NCBI GenBank assembly: GCA_014804755.1
Contig: JAAUZE010000020.1
Span: forward strand, 15,060 to 51,707
Length of the DNA stretch: 36,648 bases
Direction: 5' to 3'
Source of the DNA: Lachnospiraceae bacterium
Lineage (GTDB): Bacteria; Bacillota; Clostridia; Lachnospirales; Lachnospiraceae
This document shows, one piece after another, positions 33,666 to 36,648 of the stretch. Positions within the stretch are counted from its first letter, which is position 1. Every line of letters starts with the position of its first letter. The position numbers were made by a program, and so were the translations under genes. Under the pieces are notes generated by a model, which did not search any database, was not told the DNA's origin, and worked only from the letters and a program-made list of their open reading frames with translations.

Positions 33666-34692
33666 TAGGGATGATGAGGTCACGATACTGGCAATTGAAA
33701 GCTCGTGCGACGAAACAGCGGCAGCGGTCGTAAAAAACGGGCGGGAGGTCTGCTCGAATGTAATCTCCTCGCAGATTGCCCTGCACACGCTCTACGGAGG
33801 AGTCGTGCCGGAGATCGCTTCGCGCAAGCATATCGAAAAAATCAATCAGGTCGTGAAGGAAGCGCTTGTACAGGCGGACTGCACACTCTCACAGATGGAC
33901 GCGGTTGCCGTGACGTGCGGCCCCGGACTTGTCGGCGCGCTGCTTGTCGGCGTGTCCATGGCGAAGGCGCTCAGCTTTGCGGCGGATATTCCGTTGATCG
34001 GCGTGCATCATATCGAGGGGCATATCAGCGCGAATTATATAGAAAATAAGGATTTGGAACCGCCCTTTTTGTGTCTTGTCGTGTCGGGCGGACATACGCA
34101 TTTGGTCAGAGTGTGCGACTACGGGGAGTATGAGATTCTCGGAAGGACGCGGGACGATGCGGCAGGCGAGGCGTTTGACAAGGTCGCGCGGGCAATTGGA
34201 CTTGGCTATCCGGGAGGCCCGAAGATTGACAAAGTATCCAGAGAAGGGAATCCGGACGCGATTCATTTTCCGCGGGCAAAGGTGGATGAGGCGGACTTGG
34301 ATTTCAGCTTCAGCGGCTTAAAATCCGCGGTACTAAACTATCTGAACGACTGCCATATGAAGGAAATTCCCATTTGTCAGGCGGATGTGGCAGCTTCCTT
34401 TCAAAAAGCGGTCATTGATGTGCTCGTGGAGCATTCTATGACTGCCGTGCAGCGCTATGGAGCGAAGCGCTTTGCGATCGCGGGCGGCGTGGCGTCCAAC
34501 ACGGGGCTGCGTGCGGCGCTTGCGGCTGCGTGTGAGGAGCGGGGCGTTCGTTTTTATCATCCGTCACCGATCCTGTGCACGGACAATGCGGCTATGATCG
34601 GCGCGGCGGCATATTATGAATACCGGCGCGGTGTCCGCCATGGCTATGATTTAAATGCGATCCCGAACCTGCGGCTGGGCGAGCGTGTCTGA
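33658..34692 (+). CDS. tsaD: tRNA N6-threonylcarbamoyladenosine transferase TsaD
   Basis: A 344-aa catalytic subunit that transfers the threonylcarbamoyl group to A37 of t[19 protein letters not shown] is at the N-terminus. The metal-binding pair is in [39 protein letters not shown] and [14 protein letters not shown] are all family landmarks. The start at 33658 has GGGAG 7 nt upstream and overlaps the previous gene by 8 nt. With TsaE and TsaB upstream in the same direction, all three t6A partners lie within 4.7 kb, only TsaC being absent. Confidence 0.96.
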   Translation: MNSRDDEVTILAIESSCDETAAAVVKNGREVCSNVISSQIALHTLYGGVVPEIASRKHIEKINQVVKEALVQADCTLSQMDAVAVTCGPGLVGALLVGVSMAKALSFAADIPLIGVHHIEGHISANYIENKDLEPPFLCLVVSGGHTHLVRVCDYGEYEILGRTRDDAAGEAFDKVARAIGLGYPGGPKIDKVSREGNPDAIHFPRAKVDEADLDFSFSGLKSAVLNYLNDCHMKEIPICQADVAASFQKAVIDVLVEHSMTAVQRYGAKRFAIAGGVASNTGLRAALAAACEERGVRFYHPSPILCTDNAAMIGAAAYYEYRRGVRHGYDLNAIPNLRLGERV

Positions 34693-34751
34693 CGGCGTGT
34701 TTTTTGATAGGAAAAACGAAGTTGTTTCTATGGATAAGAAAGGGTGCGGGT

Positions 34752-35951
34752 ATGTACTATACGGCGATTGTGCTTGCCGCGGGGCGCGGCAGCAGGATGA
34801 ACAGCGGCGTCCGCAAGCAATATATGCAGATTGCGGGCAGACCGGTGCTTTTTTATGCGCTGCGGGCATTCGAGGACAGTTTTGTTGATGAGATCATTCT
34901 TGTGACCGCCGAGGAGGAAATTGCATATTGTAAAAAAGAAATTGTCGAAGCATACGGTTTTAGGAAGGTATCGCAGATCGTGGCAGGGGGGAAGGAGCGG
35001 TATCATTCCGTGTACCGCGGGCTTTGTGCCGCAAGGGCGGGGGGCTGCGTGCTCATTCATGACGGTGCGCGTCCTTTTTTAACGGAAGAGATCTTGGCGC
35101 GTGCGCGGGAGAACCTGCGCAGCCATGCCGCATGCGTGGCGGCGGTGCCGTCAAAAGACACAGTCAAGATCGCTGATCGCGACGGGTATGTGAAAGAAAC
35201 GCCGGATCGCGCGAGCGTGTGGAATATGCAGACACCCCAATGCTTTACCTATGATCTGGCGATGCAGGCGTACCAAAAGCTGATGGAGAATGAGGAGGCG
35301 CTAAAGGAGCGGCAGATCGCCGTCACGGATGACGCGATGGTCGTTGAATATTTCAGCAAAGAGCGGGTAAAGCTGTTTGAGGGATCTTACTATAATATAA
35401 AGATTACAACGCCGGAGGATATGGAGCTGGCGGAAGTGTATCTGAAAGCGGTGCAAATGTGCAGATATCGAATCAAACCGATGGAGAGCGAGGAGGAAAT
35501 CAAGGGCAAGGCGTATGTGCATTACAAGTCCTGGCACGAAACCTACACGGATTTGGTCGATGCAGAGTATTTGAAAAGCATAACGCTTGAAAGCTGCACG
35601 AAAGTAGCATACAAATGGCTCGATAATATCCTCGTAGCCAAAGATGGCGATCGGGTCATTGGCTTTGTGGGCTGCGGTGCATACCGCGACGGCACGCTTC
35701 CTGACTATGGCGAAATATTTTCCATTTATGTTCTTGAAGAATATCATGGAAAAAAAGTCGGCTACGAATTGATGAACGCCGCCTTTGAAAAACTTGCTGA
35801 TTATAAGAAAATCGCTGTTTGGGTGCTGAAAGGCAATGACAGAGCGATTCGTTTTTATGAAAGGTACGGCTTTCAACGCGATGGTGCGGAGACGGAAATT
35901 GTTCTTGGGGTTCCGAATACGGAATTGAGAATGATTTACGAGCGGAAATAA
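34752..35951 (+). CDS. ispD: IspD (MEP cytidylyltransferase) fused to a GNAT acetyltransferase
   Basis: A 399-aa fusion. Residues 1 to about 233 are a complete IspD, which makes CDP-methylerythritol in the MEP isoprenoid pathway: IVLAAGRGSRM, RKQYMQIAGRPV, LIHDGARPF, VPSKDTVK, QTPQCF, TDDAMVVE, and KITTPEDMELAE. From about 236 (MCRYRIKPMESEEEIK) a full GNAT domain follows, with WHETYTDLVDAEYL, IFSIYVLEEYHGKKVG (acetyl-CoA loop) and NDRAIRFYERYGFQRDGAE. The ATG at codon 236 (35457) has no usable ribosome binding site, so it is one protein as read here. The GNAT part is more AT-rich. The IspD start ATG 34752 has AAGGG upstream. Confidence 0.9.
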   Translation: MYYTAIVLAAGRGSRMNSGVRKQYMQIAGRPVLFYALRAFEDSFVDEIILVTAEEEIAYCKKEIVEAYGFRKVSQIVAGGKERYHSVYRGLCAARAGGCVLIHDGARPFLTEEILARARENLRSHAACVAAVPSKDTVKIADRDGYVKETPDRASVWNMQTPQCFTYDLAMQAYQKLMENEEALKERQIAVTDDAMVVEYFSKERVKLFEGSYYNIKITTPEDMELAEVYLKAVQMCRYRIKPMESEEEIKGKAYVHYKSWHETYTDLVDAEYLKSITLESCTKVAYKWLDNILVAKDGDRVIGFVGCGAYRDGTLPDYGEIFSIYVLEEYHGKKVGYELMNAAFEKLADYKKIAVWVLKGNDRAIRFYERYGFQRDGAETEIVLGVPNTELRMIYERK

Positions 35952-36024
35952 AGCCGTGAAATAAAGCGTAGGCTATAAATTCAAGCCCAATTAGCATTTT
36001 TTAGAAAAAAATAAAAAAATGGTG

Positions 36025-36053
36025 TTGACAGGAAATGCGATATTTGCTAATAT
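36025..36053 (+). promoter_or_regulatory. Promoter of the tRNA-Ser pair
   Basis: TTGACA (36025-36030) is followed after 17 nt by TAATAT (36048-36053), about 25 nt before the tRNA. Confidence 0.85.
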
Positions 36054-36083
36054 AAATTTTGCGCTCGGTTTGAGCAAACGTTT

Positions 36084-36169
36084 GGAGAGGTATCGAAGTG
36101 GTCATAACGAGGCGGTCTTGAAAACCGTTTGTCCGCAAGGGCGCATGGGTTCGAATCCCATCCTCTCCG
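36084..36169 (+). tRNA. tRNA-Ser (UGA)
   Basis: Acceptor stem GGAGAGG/CCTCTCC, discriminator G, anticodon loop CTTGAAA with UGA at 36119-36121, a long variable arm (GTCCGCAAGGGC region) typical of serine tRNA, and T-arm GGGTTCGAATCCC. No CCA is encoded, which fits the presence of RNase Z. Confidence 0.96.
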
Positions 36170-36243
36170 TTGGAGACGATTCTTCAAGGGAGATGTTTTG
36201 GAGGTTTGTCCCAAACAATAAAATGCCGCATACGACGGCAAAA

Positions 36244-36288
36244 GGAACAGAATGTTCCCAGCGGAAGAATTTTTAAAGGAAATTCTTC
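36244..36288. repeat. Hairpin pair between the two tRNAs
   Basis: GGAACA/TGTTCC (36244-36258) is followed by GAAGAATTT/AAATTCTTC (36264-36272/36280-36288). The second stem shares the GAAGAAT edge with the other paired-hairpin elements. Confidence 0.6.
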
Positions 36289-36303
36289 GTGATTCAGGTA
36301 GAT

Positions 36304-36393
36304 GGAGAAGTACCCAAGCTGGCTGAAGGGACACCCCTGGAAAGGGTGCAGGTCGTTAATAGCGGCGCGAGGGTTCAAATCCCTCCTTCTCCG
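36304..36393 (+). tRNA. tRNA-Ser (GGA)
   Basis: Acceptor stem GGAGAAG/CTTCTCC, discriminator G, anticodon loop CTGGAAA with GGA at 36339-36341, a long variable arm, and T-arm GGGTTCAAATCCC. No encoded CCA. Likely cotranscribed with the upstream tRNA-Ser. Confidence 0.96.
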
Positions 36394-36479
36394 CTGCGGA
36401 GAACAAATTGTTTTTCGCACGTAGAAATCGAATGGTTTCTTATCTTAAAGGAAAGAAACAACGTTCGTTTCAGCAGGAA

Positions 36480-36648
36480 CGGAAGATGTTCATAGGAACC
36501 TGATCGGTTTTTAAGAGCGTAATCCGTCCGATGCACCTTGACAAATAAACAGTAATGCAACCCTGAAAAATTCCAAAGGAACAAAAAGTTCCAAAAGATT
36601 TTCAGAGAGTTCTTAAGAACAACCTAAGGACAGTAAAACGGACCGGAA
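36480..36648 (+). other. Probable leader of an rRNA operon (gene beyond window)
   Basis: The segment ATGCACCTTGACAAATAAAC, the AAAGGAAC/GTTCC hairpin near 36580, and the unusual TCTTAAGAACAACCTAAGGA stretch resemble leader or spacer sequence next to 16S genes in Lachnospiraceae. AATCCGTCC (about 36521-36529) can pair imperfectly with GGACCGGA near 36640, as in an rRNA processing stalk. No rRNA gene itself starts inside the window. Confidence 0.35.

Overview
The window looks like a chromosomal segment of a butyrate-forming Gram-positive anaerobe, most likely a member of the Lachnospiraceae (class Clostridia). The basis is the GC content near 50 %, strong AGGAGG-type ribosome binding sites, T-box and FMN leader RNAs, a ptb-buk butyrate pair, DUF975 and YcxB-type membrane proteins, and an Rpn/PD-(D/E)XK nuclease of the kind common in that family. 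No species can be named from the sequence.

Layout. 1-1698 is the 3' part of a large secreted or surface glycoside-hydrolase-type gene. On the minus strand, 1772-5127 holds an archaeal-type valyl-tRNA synthetase under a valine T-box (GUA specifier), preceded by a GNAT acetyltransferase with its own promoter, a perfect palindrome at the expected transcription start and an 18-codon leader ORF. 5455-9758 (plus) is a phospho-sugar/amino-sugar cluster: GH4 6-phospho-glycosidase, BadF-type GlcNAc kinase, ROK repressor and nagB. 9759-11800 is an accessory patch: small ORFs, a 23-nt tandem repeat that makes overlapping mini-ORFs, an orphan protein, and an Rpn-type nuclease with a highly structured leader whose last hairpin sequesters the ribosome binding site.

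11819-13901 (minus) is ptb-buk, divergent from secA (14136-16703). A DUF4303-like gene and prfB (with its programmed +1 frameshift) follow. 18845-22144 (minus) carries five small membrane or metalloprotease-like genes of unknown role. 22446-27526 (plus) has tex, a NUDIX hydrolase, a GpsA-like dehydrogenase and an AlkZ-like winged-helix protein. A minus-strand lipoprotein precedes the FMN riboswitch and ribU.

29543-35951 is a housekeeping run: YcxB-like protein, tsaE, a tsaB-rimI fusion, a zinc-ribbon protein, RNase Z, a DUF6715-like membrane protein, tsaD and an ispD-GNAT fusion. Three of the t6A tRNA-modification genes (tsaE, tsaB, tsaD) are close together. Two serine tRNAs (UGA, GGA) follow, and the last 250 bases resemble an rRNA operon leader whose 16S gene would lie beyond the window.

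The most unusual items are the structured Rpn leader, the ispD-GNAT fusion, a dispersed family of paired hairpins with shared edges but different stems, the tandem ATGA-overlapping mini-ORFs, and the GNAT/valS region with stacked regulatory signals. Everything here comes from reading the sequence; no database search was run.
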